Shown: positions 34,788-43,590, numbered from the stretch's first letter. The stretch: DNA of 43,590 nt from Achromobacter dolens (GCF_902859745.1 NZ_CADIJW010000047.1:1-43590), one strand, 5' to 3'. Notes: generated from the sequence alone by a model not told the origin. Numbers and translations are program-made.

Positions 34788-35969
34788 ATGACCTCGCCTC
34801 TGGCCAATATCTACGCCCGGCTGCCGGTCTCGTTCACGCACGGCCAGGGGGTCTGGCTGTGGGACGCGCAGGGCCGCAAGTACCTGGACGCGCTGGCGGG
34901 CATCGGCGTCTCCTGTCTGGGCCACGCCCATCCCCGGCTGGTCGCGGCCATCAGCGAGCAGGCCGCGCGCGTCATCCACACCTCCAATATCTACGAAGTC
35001 CCGCAGCAGACCGAGCTGGCCGCGCGCCTGGCGGCGCTGTCCGGCATGCGCGACGTGGTCTTCAACAACAGCGGCTCCGAGGCCAACGAGGCCGCCATCA
35101 AGCTGGCGCGCTACTACGCCTACCAGCGCGGCAACAGCCACGCCCACATCATCACCATGGATTCGTCCTGGCACGGGCGTACCCTGGCCACGCTGGCGGC
35201 CACCGGTAGCGACAAGGCGCGCAAGGGCTTCGAGCCCCTGCCCTCCGGCTTCATCCAGGTGCCGTACAACGACGCCGCCGCGATCCGCGCCGCCGGCGAC
35301 GCCGAGCCGCGCGTGGCCGCCGTGCTGCTCGAAGCCCTGCAGGGCGAAGGCGGCATCCGTCCCTCCGATGCCGCCTTCCTGCGAGAGGTACGACAACTGT
35401 GCACCGAGCGCGGCTGGCTGCTGATGATCGACGAGGTCCAGTCGGGCATCGGCCGCACCGGCAAATGGTTCGCCCACCAGTGGGCCGACATCGTGCCGGA
35501 CGTCATGACCCTGGCCAAGGGCCTGGCCGGCGGCGTGCCGATCGGCGCGATGCTGGCGGCCGGCCCCGCGGCGGGCGTGTTCACCCCCGGCAGCCACGGC
35601 ACCACCTTCGGCGGCGGCCCGCTGGTCTGCGCGGCCGGCCTGGCGGTGCTGGACGCGCTGAAATCGGAAAACCTGCTGGACAACGCGCACAGCGTCGGCG
35701 GCCACCTGAAGGCGCGGCTGGCGCAGGAACTGGCCGGCCTGCCCGGCGTGGCGGATGTGCGCGGGCGCGGCCTGATGCTGGGCATCGAGCTGGCCCGTCC
35801 CTGTGGCGTGCTGGCGCTGCGCGCCCTGGAAGCGGGCCTGTTGATCAACGTCACCCGCGACCGCGTCATCCGCCTGCTGCCGCCCCTGGTCCTGTCGCGC
35901 GCCGAAGCCGACCGGATCGTAGACATCCTGGCGCCGCTGATTCGACAGTTCCTGGCCGAACATCCATAA
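34788..35969 (+). CDS. argD: Acetylornithine aminotransferase
   Basis: A 393-residue class-III PLP aminotransferase that turns N-acetylglutamate semialdehyde into N-acetylornithine with glutamate. It may also serve in lysine synthesis. Features are GVSCLGHAHPRLVAAI, FNNSGSEANEAAIKLAR (PLP phosphate site), ALQGEGGIRPS, MIDEVQSGIGRTGKWFA and TLAKGLAGGVPIGAM, where Lys244 should hold the cofactor. GTTFGGGPLVCAAGLAVLD follows. AGGAGG lies seven bases ahead of the ATG. The gap to argF is about 55 bases, so both are probably one operon. Confidence 0.95.
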   Translation: MTSPLANIYARLPVSFTHGQGVWLWDAQGRKYLDALAGIGVSCLGHAHPRLVAAISEQAARVIHTSNIYEVPQQTELAARLAALSGMRDVVFNNSGSEANEAAIKLARYYAYQRGNSHAHIITMDSSWHGRTLATLAATGSDKARKGFEPLPSGFIQVPYNDAAAIRAAGDAEPRVAAVLLEALQGEGGIRPSDAAFLREVRQLCTERGWLLMIDEVQSGIGRTGKWFAHQWADIVPDVMTLAKGLAGGVPIGAMLAAGPAAGVFTPGSHGTTFGGGPLVCAAGLAVLDALKSENLLDNAHSVGGHLKARLAQELAGLPGVADVRGRGLMLGIELARPCGVLALRALEAGLLINVTRDRVIRLLPPLVLSRAEADRIVDILAPLIRQFLAEHP

Positions 35970-36025
35970 TCAACCTCCCGCCCGGGCCACGAGCCCGTCC
36001 GGGCCCAATGACCTGCGACATCACC

Positions 36026-36967
36026 ATGACTCCTCCCACGACTCAAAACGGCCCCTTGCGGCACTTTCTGCAGTTCAAGGACTTCTCGTCCGCCGAGATC
36101 GCCTACGTGCTGGACCGCGCGCGGCTGATCAAGGAAAAATTCAAGCGTTACGAACCCCACATGCCGCTGCACGACCGCACGCTGGCGATGGTGTTCGAAA
36201 AAGCCAGCACCCGTACCCGCGTCTCGTTCGAGGCCGGCATGTACCAGATGGGCGGCTCGGTCATCAACCTGACCTCCAACGATTCCCAACTGGGCCGCTC
36301 CGAGCCCATCGAGGACACCGCGCGCGTCATCTCGCGCATGGTCGACATCGTCATGATCCGCACGTTCGAGCAGACCCGCATCGAGCGCTTCGCCTCGCAC
36401 TCGCGCGTGCCCGTGATCAACGGCCTGACCAACGAATTCCACCCCTGCCAGATCCTGGCGGACATCTTCACCTACATCGAGCACCGCGGCCCCATCGCCG
36501 GCAAGACGGTCGCCTGGGTCGGCGACGCCAACAACATGGCCTACACCTGGCTGCAGGCCGCCGAGATGCTGGGCTTCACGCTGCACGTGTCGACCCCGGC
36601 CGGCTACGAGCTCGAAGCCGCCCGCATCGGTTCGCCGTCCGACAAGGTGCTGCGCCAGTTCAAGGACCCGATGCAGGCCTGCCAGGGCGCGCACCTGGTC
36701 ACCACCGACGTCTGGACCAGCATGGGCTACGAGGCCGAGAACGAAGAGCGCCGCGCCGCCTTCGCCGACTGGTGCGTGGACGCCGAGATGATGGCCGCCG
36801 CCGATCCCCAGGCCGTGTTCATGCACTGCCTGCCCGCCCATCGCGGCGAGGAAGTCACCGGCGAAGTCATCGACGGCCCGCAGAGCGTGGTCTGGGATGA
36901 GGCCGAGAACCGCCTGCACGTGCAGAAGGCGCTGATGGAGTTCCTGCTGCTGGGCCAGCTCAAGTAA
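36026..36967 (+). CDS. argF: Ornithine carbamoyltransferase
   Basis: This enzyme condenses ornithine with carbamoyl phosphate to citrulline. It has 313 residues from the chosen ATG at 36026 (MTPPTTQNGPLRHFLQFKDF). An ATG six codons earlier (36008) is possible; neither has a clear ribosome-binding site. Motifs are STRTRVSFE (carbamoyl phosphate), HPCQILADI, WVGDANNMAYTW, DVWTSMG and HCLPAHRG with the catalytic cysteine. The anabolic form is likely because argD precedes it. argG, the next pathway gene, lies 5 kb downstream beyond an unrelated gene block. Confidence 0.96.
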   Translation: MTPPTTQNGPLRHFLQFKDFSSAEIAYVLDRARLIKEKFKRYEPHMPLHDRTLAMVFEKASTRTRVSFEAGMYQMGGSVINLTSNDSQLGRSEPIEDTARVISRMVDIVMIRTFEQTRIERFASHSRVPVINGLTNEFHPCQILADIFTYIEHRGPIAGKTVAWVGDANNMAYTWLQAAEMLGFTLHVSTPAGYELEAARIGSPSDKVLRQFKDPMQACQGAHLVTTDVWTSMGYEAENEERRAAFADWCVDAEMMAAADPQAVFMHCLPAHRGEEVTGEVIDGPQSVVWDEAENRLHVQKALMEFLLLGQLK

Positions 36968-36981
36968 GCAGCGCGCCCATG

Positions 36982-37013
36982 AAAAAAGCAGCCCCGTGGG
37001 GCTGCTTTTTTTT
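36982..37013 (+). terminator. Terminator after argF
   Basis: AAAAAAGCAGCCCC at 36982-36995 pairs perfectly with GGGGCTGCTTTTTT at 36998-37011 around a two-base loop and ends in a T-run. The symmetric A- and T-runs suit both converging genes (argF and the alpha/beta hydrolase). Confidence 0.92.
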
Positions 37014-37033
37014 ATCCGCGCCAGGCGCGGCAT

Positions 37034-37921
37034 TCAGGGCTTGAGCGACTTTTCCCAGCGCACGATGGCGTCGACCACCGCCTGCGGCGCTTCCGGCACC
37101 AGCGCGTGGCCGGCGCCCGGGATCACCACCACCGACACGCGCTCGCCGAATTCGTCGCGGATCTCGTTGCGGGTCGATTCCGGCTTGAACAGGTCGGCGC
37201 CCGCCTGCAGATCGAGCAGCGGTTTGCTGCCGCCCGACCACCAGTCCGACTGGCGCGTGGCCTTGCCGGCCAGGCGCTGGCTTTCGCTGACCTGGGGGTA
37301 CCAGCCGTTGAGCCAGACGCTGGCGTCATGGCCCGGCGCGAAGAACGCGTACTGGATGGACTTGAGGCGTTCGGCGTCGGGCAGCGACAGGTCGGCGCTG
37401 CGGTCGACGTGCTCGCTCAGGCCGGCGGGATACTTCTTGGCCGCCGCCGCCACGATCACCACGCCGCGCACCAGGTCGGGATGGTCCACGCCCGTGGTGC
37501 GCGCCACCCAGTTGCCGAACGCGTGCCCGATCATCACCACCGGCTGCTTGGCGACATCGCGGATCACCGCCGCCATGTCGTTGCCGAAGTCATGCAGCGT
37601 GATGTCCTTCATCGGTCCGCTGCTGCCGCCGATGCCGCGCGGCTCGGGCCGCAGCACACGGTAACCGGCCTGCGCCAGCCGCGCCGCGAGGTCGTCGAAA
37701 TCCTCCTGGCCACGACCGCGCGACGGCAACAGCACCAGGGCCGGGCCCTGGCCCTGCACCAGCACTTCGATGCGGGCGCCGTTGCCCGGCAGCACCGTGA
37801 CCCGCTCGACCTTGTCGGCCGCCGCTGCCGCGGCAGGCGTCGGCGCGGCCTGCGCGGCCAGCGACAGCCCGGCCGCGCTCAACGCGCCCCACAGCACAAC
37901 CCTCGCCCATCGTTTGCTCAT
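37034..37921 (-). CDS. Exported alpha/beta-hydrolase-fold protein with altered nucleophile site
   Basis: A 295-residue protein with a signal peptide (MSKRWARVVLWGALSAAGLSLAAQA). The fold is clear: VLLPSRGRGQEDFDDLAARLAQAGYRVLRPEPRGIGGSSG, the nucleophile-elbow strand VVMIGHAFGNWVARTTG, and the catalytic-histidine loop VIPGAGHALVPEAP. The elbow normally reads GxSxG with serine as nucleophile; here it is GHAFGN, with Ala134 coded by GCG at 37522-37520. A single base change from TCG would explain it, but the rest of the protein looks intact. Hydrolase activity is doubtful. It ends the minus-strand accessory block and converges on argF. Confidence 0.8.
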   Translation of the reverse strand: MSKRWARVVLWGALSAAGLSLAAQAAPTPAAAAAADKVERVTVLPGNGARIEVLVQGQGPALVLLPSRGRGQEDFDDLAARLAQAGYRVLRPEPRGIGGSSGPMKDITLHDFGNDMAAVIRDVAKQPVVMIGHAFGNWVARTTGVDHPDLVRGVVIVAAAAKKYPAGLSEHVDRSADLSLPDAERLKSIQYAFFAPGHDASVWLNGWYPQVSESQRLAGKATRQSDWWSGGSKPLLDLQAGADLFKPESTRNEIRDEFGERVSVVVIPGAGHALVPEAPQAVVDAIVRWEKSLKP

Positions 37922-37944
37922 CGTTGTCTCCTCGTTCTTCTGTG

Positions 37945-38508
37945 TCAAAGAATCTTCTGGAACATGGTGCGGCGCGTGTTGCGGAACGACGGCCGCACCC
38001 GGCTGCTCCAGTCGGTGGCGCGCACCGCCAGCCACGGCGGGCTGCCGAAGGTCTCGCGCGTCTCCAGGTCATAGCAGGCCAGATAGCGCGGCCCCTGGTC
38101 GCGGCATTCATAGCGCTGCGCGCGCACGGTGCCGGGCACCGAGGCCAGCCCTGGCAGGTGTTCCTGGTCGTACCAGGCATTCAGGTCCGCCTCGGCCTCG
38201 GGCAGCACGTCGGTCTCGACGATGTAGTGCCAGGGCGCATCCGAGCCGGCCGAAGCGCCGGCCAGGTCCAGGGTCAGGTGCAGCACGCGCGCCTGCGCCC
38301 CGGGGAACAGTTCGGCCAGGCGCGCCTGCACTTCCGGCTGGCGACCGGCGTCGCCGTCGACATATACATAGGTCTCGTCCTCCTCGACCGCGGCGAAAGC
38401 GCGCAGCCGCACGCCGTCCAGGCCCTCGGTCAGGCGTTGCGCCATGTCGGCCGCGCGCGCCGCGTCGAAACGCTCGCCCAGCGACACCAGCAATACCGTC
38501 TTGTCCAT
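37945..38508 (-). CDS. EthD-like / dimeric alpha-beta barrel protein
   Basis: A 187-residue protein without signal peptide. The C-terminal half contains HYIVETDVLPEAEADLNAWYDQEHLPGLASVPGTVRAQRYE, a ferredoxin-like barrel pattern seen in EthD/DUF4286-type proteins, where the conserved WYDQEHLP segment forms part of the pocket. The N-terminal half is not recognised. It lies 12 bases from the decarboxylase-like gene upstream and 23 bases from the hydrolase downstream, on the same strand, so it belongs to this catabolic unit. Function unknown. Confidence 0.7.
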   Translation of the reverse strand: MDKTVLLVSLGERFDAARAADMAQRLTEGLDGVRLRAFAAVEEDETYVYVDGDAGRQPEVQARLAELFPGAQARVLHLTLDLAGASAGSDAPWHYIVETDVLPEAEADLNAWYDQEHLPGLASVPGTVRAQRYECRDQGPRYLACYDLETRETFGSPPWLAVRATDWSSRVRPSFRNTRRTMFQKIL

Positions 38509-38520
38509 GCAAAGCTCCTA

Positions 38521-39051
38521 TCAGTGCCCGACGCGCAGCGCCACCAGGAAGCGCGACACCATGTTGTAGGCGGCTACCGTCGCGGCCAGTTCGACCAGCT
38601 CCTGATCGTTGTAGCGCGAACGCAGCGGCGCGAACAGCGCGTCCGGCACCTCGATGTCGCGGGTCATGGCGTCGGTCAGGGCCAGCACGTCGGCCTCGCC
38701 CGCCGCCAGCCCCTGCACCGCGTCCGCTTGCGGGCCGCCGCGCAACTGGTCGACCACCGCCTGCGGCATGCCCGCCGCCAGCGCGTGCGGCACGTGCGCG
38801 TCGAACTCGTACGGCGCGTTGTTCAGGGTCGCCACGCGCAGGATGATCAGTTCGCGCACCCGTGGCGACAGCGAGGTGTTCAGGCGGATCGCGGTCAGCA
38901 TCGCCTCCCAGCCCTGCACCACGGCGGGGCTGTTCAGCAGCACCTGGTACAGCGGCGAGATGCGGCCGCGCGCGGCCGCGATGCGCGCTTCCATTTCGGC
39001 CAGGGCCGGGCGCGTGCCCGGCACGACCGGCGAGACTCGACAATCGCTCAT
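38521..39051 (-). CDS. Carboxymuconolactone decarboxylase-family protein
   Basis: A 176-residue protein of the CMD/AhpD fold (PF02627). The core is LSPRVRELIILRVATLNNAPYEFDAHVPHALAAGMPQAVVDQL, followed by DALFAPLRSRYNDQELVELAATVAAYNMVSRFLVAL. The AhpD CxxC redox pair is absent, so it is closer to the decarboxylase-like branch than to the peroxidase branch. Start ATG at 39051, two bases after the stop of the Bug receptor gene and preceded by GGAG. It probably acts with the neighbouring LigI-like enzyme on a lactone-type intermediate; that is inferred from context. Confidence 0.85.
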   Translation of the reverse strand: MSDCRVSPVVPGTRPALAEMEARIAAARGRISPLYQVLLNSPAVVQGWEAMLTAIRLNTSLSPRVRELIILRVATLNNAPYEFDAHVPHALAAGMPQAVVDQLRGGPQADAVQGLAAGEADVLALTDAMTRDIEVPDALFAPLRSRYNDQELVELAATVAAYNMVSRFLVALRVGH

Positions 39052-39053
39052 GC

Positions 39054-40010
39054 TCACTCCGGACGGATGTTCTTGCGCTGGATCAGCGAACCCCACTTCT
39101 CGCGGTCGGCCGCGATCAGCGCCGCCAGTTCCTGCGGCGAGCTGGGCGCGGCCTGGGCGCCGAACTTCTCCAGCTTGGCGCGCACCGCCTCGTTGCCCAG
39201 CGCGGCGCGCAGGGCCTGGTTCAGTTTCTCGACCGTGGCCGGCGGCGTGGCCGCGGGCGCGACGATGCCATACCAGTTGTTCGATTCGACGCCGGCGATG
39301 CCCTGCTCGGCCAGCGTCTTGACGTCGGGCAGCAGCGGATGACGGGTCGGCGCGGCGATGCCCAGCGCCTTGAGCTTGCCGCTCTGGATGTGGCCGATCA
39401 GGCCCGGCACGTCGCCGAAGAAGCCGTTCACCTGGTTGCCCAGCACGTCGTTGATCACGGGCGCGGCGCCCTTGTAGGGCACGTGCAGCACCTTGGCCTT
39501 GCTGGCGTCGGCGAACATTTCCAGCGTCAGGTGCGGGATGCTGCCGATGCCCGACGAGCCGATCGCCACGGACTGCGAGGCCGCCTGCGAGCGCTTGACG
39601 AAATCGGCCGCGTCGGTGGCCGGGTTGGCCGGGTTCACCACGAACACGGTGGCGTTGTTGACCACGCGCGAGACCGGCGCGAAATCGCGCACCGGGTCAT
39701 ACGGCAGGTCCTTGTACAGGGCCGGGCTGATGGACACCGCGCCGACGCTGGTCAGGAACAGCACCGAGCCATCGGCCGGCGCCTTGGCGACGTAGGCCGC
39801 GGCGATGTTGCCGTTGGCGCCCGCCTTGTTCTCGACGATGACCGACTGCTTGAGCTCCTTGCCCAGTTGTTCGGCCAGCACCCGGCCGACCAGGTCCACC
39901 GGGCCGCTCGGCGGGAAGGCAATGATCAGGCGCACCGGGCCATCGGCATGCGCCGCGGGCGCCAGGCTGGCCAGGCCGAGCAGGCCGGCGAATAGGAATT
40001 TCTTGAACAT
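39054..40010 (-). CDS. Bug-family (TctC-type) substrate-binding protein
   Basis: A 318-residue periplasmic receptor (PF03401) with a signal peptide (MFKKFLFAGLLGLASLAPAAHA). Family signs are VRLIIAFPPSGPVDLVGRVLAEQL, VIVENKAGANGNIAAAYVAKAPADG, YDPVRDFAPVS, HVPYKGAAPVINDVLGNQV and GKLKALGIAAPTRHPLLPDVKTLAEQGI. Such receptors are greatly expanded in Bordetella-like bacteria and bind carboxylated aromatics, amides or acids. No TctA/TctB membrane genes lie near, so it must use a transporter coded elsewhere or act as a sensor. Its gene begins 58 bases after the LigI-like gene. Confidence 0.93.
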   Translation of the reverse strand: MFKKFLFAGLLGLASLAPAAHADGPVRLIIAFPPSGPVDLVGRVLAEQLGKELKQSVIVENKAGANGNIAAAYVAKAPADGSVLFLTSVGAVSISPALYKDLPYDPVRDFAPVSRVVNNATVFVVNPANPATDAADFVKRSQAASQSVAIGSSGIGSIPHLTLEMFADASKAKVLHVPYKGAAPVINDVLGNQVNGFFGDVPGLIGHIQSGKLKALGIAAPTRHPLLPDVKTLAEQGIAGVESNNWYGIVAPAATPPATVEKLNQALRAALGNEAVRAKLEKFGAQAAPSSPQELAALIAADREKWGSLIQRKNIRPE

Positions 40011-40068
40011 GGATTGTCTCCTCGGGATATCGTGTTTTCTTGTTGCCCGAAATCGGGCGATGGCGCGG

Positions 40069-40962
40069 CTACGGGAAGCCGTAGAGACGCGCCGGGTTGT
40101 CCACCAGAACCTGCCGGCGCGTTTCCGCGTCCGGGCAGGCCAGGAAAAAAGCGTCGGCCAGCTCGCCGTCGTCGGGCATGTCGCCCGCCACGTTCGGATG
40201 CGGCCAGTCGGTGCCCCACAGCGTACGCTCGGGCAGCGCGTCCACCAGGGCGCGCACGAAAGGAATGCCTTCGGCAAAGGGACGCTTGCCCGAGGCGATG
40301 CGGTCGATGCCCGACACCTTGACCCAGGCGAGCGGCTCGCGCGCCAGGTCCAGCAGCGCGCGGAACGCCGGCGCGTCCAAGCCGTCGGCGGCCTTGACGC
40401 GGCCCATGTGGTCGATCACGAACGGCACCGGCAGCGCCCGCAGGCGCGGCAGCAGCTCGGGCAGCATGGCGCCATCCAGGTGCAGGCAGACGTGCCAGCC
40501 CAACGGCGCGATCAGCCCGATGACGTGGTCGAACACGGCCGGATCGGGCGCGCCGCCCAGGTGCGGCACAAAATTGAAGCGCGCGCCGCGCACGCCGCCA
40601 TCATGCAGCCGGCGCACGCTGGCCGGCGTGGCGTCCGCCCCCAGCAGCGCCACGCCGCGATAGCGGCCCTGGCTTTGCGCCAGCGCGTCGAGCAAGGCGG
40701 CGTGGTCGCCGCCATGGCAATTGGCCTGCACCACCACCGCGCGCTGCACGCCCAGGTGCGCGTGCAGCGCCGCCATCCTGGCGTAGGGCGCGTCGGGCGG
40801 CGTGTAGGAACGTCCTTCGGCATAGGGAAACCGGTCAGCCGGACCGAACACGTGGCAATGCGTGTCGCAGGCCCCGGCCGGCAGCGCGTGGCGGGGACGG
40901 GAAGGCGTGGCAAGCGGAGGACGGCAGTCAGGCACGGCGGGATCCAGCGGGGAAAACGTCAT
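40069..40962 (-). CDS. LigI-like amidohydrolase (2-pyrone-4,6-dicarboxylate hydrolase family)
   Basis: A 297-residue metal-type hydrolase of the amidohydrolase-2 family (PF04909). CDTHCHVFGPADRFPYAEGRSYTPPDAP gives the HxH motif in the pattern of LigI and galactarolactone isomerase. RAVVVQANCHGGDHAALLDAL, GVRGARFNF, FVIDHMGRV and LWGTDWPHPN complete the active site. LigI opens the PDC lactone in lignin catabolism; relatives act on sugar lactones. Substrate is therefore probably a lactone. First gene of the minus-strand accessory unit, divergent from lysR across a 75-base AT-rich region with dyad sites. The ribosome-binding site is poor. Confidence 0.87.
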   Translation of the reverse strand: MTFSPLDPAVPDCRPPLATPSRPRHALPAGACDTHCHVFGPADRFPYAEGRSYTPPDAPYARMAALHAHLGVQRAVVVQANCHGGDHAALLDALAQSQGRYRGVALLGADATPASVRRLHDGGVRGARFNFVPHLGGAPDPAVFDHVIGLIAPLGWHVCLHLDGAMLPELLPRLRALPVPFVIDHMGRVKAADGLDAPAFRALLDLAREPLAWVKVSGIDRIASGKRPFAEGIPFVRALVDALPERTLWGTDWPHPNVAGDMPDDGELADAFFLACPDAETRRQVLVDNPARLYGFP

Positions 40963-40992
40963 CCTCGCGGATTGCGGCCTGCCGAACAATGC

Positions 40993-41029
40993 TATATCTT
41001 TGATTTCAGATATAGAAAATATAAATATC
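40993..41029. promoter_or_regulatory. LysR-type operator between the LigI-like and lysR genes
   Basis: Two overlapping dyads lie here. TATATCT (40993-40999) and AGATATA (41008-41014) are separated by eight bases; GATAT (41009-41013) and ATATC (41025-41029) are separated by exactly 11, the T-N11-A LysR box. The second ends nine bases before the lysR ATG. The region is far more AT-rich than its surroundings. Confidence 0.65.
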
Positions 41030-41037
41030 AAATCGCC

Positions 41038-42009
41038 ATGGACCTCAAGCAGATCGAATACTTCGTGCGCGTCGCCGAGCGCCGCAGCTTCTCGCGCGCC
41101 GCCGAAATGCTCGACGTGGCCCAACCGACGCTGAGCCGCCAGGTGCGCCTGCTGGAACTGGAGCTGGGCCAGCACCTGCTCTACCGCAACGGCCGCGGCG
41201 CCGAACCGACCGAGGCCGGTCTGCGCTTTCTGGAACATGCCCGCGCCCTGCTGGCCCTGGCCGACCGCGCCAAGCAGGACCTGCAGACCCTGCGCGAAAC
41301 GCCGACGGGCAAAGTGGTGGTGGGCTTGCCGCCACGCATCGCGCGGGTCCTCACGCCGCCCCTGGTGCAGGCTTTCCGCCGCCGTTTTCCCGACGCCTCG
41401 ATCGCCGTGGCCGAAGGCCTGAGCGCGCAGATGCGCGAATGGCTGCTGGCCGGCCGCGTCGATCTGGCGCTGCTGTACGACCCGGCGCCGTCGCCGCAAC
41501 TGGGCTATGAATCGCTGTTCCGGGAGAACCTGGTGCTGGTGGCCGCGGCCAACCATCAGCCGCCGCTGCCCGCGCGCGTCGCGGTGGCCGGGCTGGGCGC
41601 CTATCCGCTGGTGCTGCCCAGCCTGCCCAACGCCATCCGCACCCTGGTCGAGAGCATTTGTCGCGCCCAGGGCGTGCGCCTGCAGGTGGCGGCCGAGGTC
41701 GATGCGGTGCAGACCATCGTCGAACTGGCGGCGCAGGGCGACGCCTACGCCATCCTGCCGCGTTCGGCCGCGCGCGGGCCGGCGGCCGAACACGCGCTAT
41801 CGCTCAGCGAAATCGTCGCGCCCGGCATCACCAACAATCTGGTGCTGGCGAGCGCCCGCCACCGCCCCGCCACCCGGCTGGCCACGGCCACCGGCGAGCT
41901 GATCCGCCAGTTGAACCTGGCGGCCCTGTTCGAGCCCGCCGCCCCCTCCGCCCGGAGCGCCGGCCGCCCCCCTGCCCGGCCCCCGGCCCGGACCGCCCAA
42001 ACGCGTTAA
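41038..42009 (+). CDS. LysR-family transcriptional regulator
   Basis: A 323-residue regulator. The winged helix-turn-helix MDLKQIEYFVRVAERRSFSRAAEMLDVAQPTLSRQVRLLELELGQHLLYRNGRG covers residues 1-55, and a periplasmic-binding-like effector domain follows (GKVVVGLPPRIARVLTPPLVQAFRRRFP, VDLALLYDP). The C-terminus has an Ala/Pro/Arg-rich tail. The ATG follows the operator-like dyad closely, and any longer upstream reading would run through the promoter. It most likely activates the divergent LigI-like unit in response to a pathway intermediate and represses itself. The end lies 69 bases from argG, so transcription may run on into argG. Confidence 0.92.
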   Translation: MDLKQIEYFVRVAERRSFSRAAEMLDVAQPTLSRQVRLLELELGQHLLYRNGRGAEPTEAGLRFLEHARALLALADRAKQDLQTLRETPTGKVVVGLPPRIARVLTPPLVQAFRRRFPDASIAVAEGLSAQMREWLLAGRVDLALLYDPAPSPQLGYESLFRENLVLVAAANHQPPLPARVAVAGLGAYPLVLPSLPNAIRTLVESICRAQGVRLQVAAEVDAVQTIVELAAQGDAYAILPRSAARGPAAEHALSLSEIVAPGITNNLVLASARHRPATRLATATGELIRQLNLAALFEPAAPSARSAGRPPARPPARTAQTR

Positions 42010-43419
<1,410 letters not shown>

Positions 43420-43437
43420 TACTTCTTCCCGCCCAAC

Positions 43438-43473
43438 AAAAAGCCCCTCGGCAACACCGAGGGGCTTTTTTAT
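43438..43473 (+). terminator. Terminator after argG
   Basis: AAAAAGCCCCTCGG (from 43438) pairs with CCGAGGGGCTTTTT around a five-base loop, followed by TTATT. A strong rho-independent terminator that ends just before the insertion sequence. Confidence 0.92.
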
Positions 43474-43479
43474 TACGCA

Positions 43480-43590
43480 TGACCCGTCCTGAATTTGGTT
43501 GACACCTTTTTGAGAGAAAAAAGGAGAGTCAATTGGAATCAAGGATCAAGCGAACCCAGCGGGATTACAGCCTGGCTTTTAAACTGTCGG
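43480..43590 (+). mobile_element. Left end of an IS3-family insertion sequence (partial)
   Basis: The sequence TGACCCGTCCTGAATTTGG at 43480-43498 has the look of an IS3-group terminal inverted repeat (TGACC...CCTGAAT with GTTGACACC following). The element continues past the window end, so its other end, length and target duplication cannot be seen. It is inserted directly after the argG terminator, in the minimally harmful position. Confidence 0.75.
43533..43590 (+). CDS. IS3-family transposase OrfA, N-terminal fragment
   Basis: A reading frame starting with TTG at 43533, nine bases after AGGAG, begins LESRIKRTQRDYSLAFKLS and runs off the window. The K-R-T-Q-R-D-Y-S-L-A-F-K-L pattern is the start of the OrfA helix-turn-helix protein of IS3-family elements. 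Too short to assign a group. Confidence 0.7.
   Translation, partial: MESRIKRTQRDYSLAFKLS

Noticed and set aside
38521-39051. AhpD-type alkylhydroperoxidase
   Set aside because: The CxxC redox pair needed for peroxidase activity is missing; only the shared fold is present.
39805-41037. Long N-terminal extension of the LysR frame
   Set aside because: It would run antisense through the LigI-like gene and the operator; the protein clearly begins MDLKQIEYF at 41038.

Overview
The window looks like chromosomal DNA of a high-GC betaproteobacterium of the family Alcaligenaceae, most like Achromobacter or Bordetella. The reasons are the very GC-rich coding style, the many transporter substrate-binding proteins (including a Bug/TctC-type one), the argD-argF-argG set, the E. 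coli-type ArgG and the KdkA, RmuC and DUF3579 genes. The genus is an inference. I saw no rRNA, tRNA, CRISPR array or replication origin.

Layout. (1) 1-12.5 kb, mostly core genes: argA (arginine synthesis), yggX (iron/oxidative stress), a phospholipase C lacking an export signal, phoU behind a recognisable Pho box, rpiA, an AidB-type acyl-CoA dehydrogenase with an amidase, rmuC, a YrbL-like kinase-fold protein, a 3-methyladenine DNA glycosylase and an ArsC/Spx-like protein. (2) 12.5-16.5 kb: a putrescine-type ABC importer potFGHI on the minus strand. It is linked by ATGA overlaps, and its last gene runs directly into the ArsC-like and glycosylase genes. (3) 16.6-20.3 kb: a tight minus-strand unit of a large FtsX/YbbP-type permease, a group II truncated haemoglobin and the lipopolysaccharide Kdo kinase. 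(4) 20.4-23.3 kb: a plus-strand TRAP transporter (dctP, dctQ, dctM). (5) 23.3-24.15 kb: an 840-base gene-free segment with two inverted copies of a structured repeat. The outer stems of the two copies differ in sequence, yet each is perfectly self-complementary. (6) 24.1-34.2 kb: an eight-gene minus-strand catabolic operon (Asp/Glu/hydantoin racemase-like protein, peptide-type ABC importer, two amidohydrolases) with a divergent GntR/FCD regulator and several GTATAC-centred operator-like sites. (7) 34.3-43.5 kb: DUF3579, argD and argF, then a 5-kb accessory block (alpha/beta hydrolase, an EthD-like protein, a carboxymuconolactone decarboxylase-like protein, a Bug receptor, a LigI-like amidohydrolase, a LysR regulator), then argG. 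The left end of an IS3-family element begins just after the argG terminator.

How the parts work together. argA, argD, argF and argG are four steps of arginine synthesis, at two places in the window. The two accessory catabolic blocks share one logic: a high-affinity receptor or importer, ring or amide hydrolases, and a divergent regulator with visible dyad sites. Their substrates are not identified by sequence. I infer a cyclic amide, ureide or N-heterocycle for the GntR operon, and an aromatic-derived lactone or carboxylate for the LysR block.

The observations most worth following are the covarying-stem repeat pair at 23.3-24.1 kb, the GntR operon with two enzymes lacking family-typical catalytic or metal-binding residues, the Pho box at phoU, and the 15-bp tandem repeat inside the first membrane segment of PotH.
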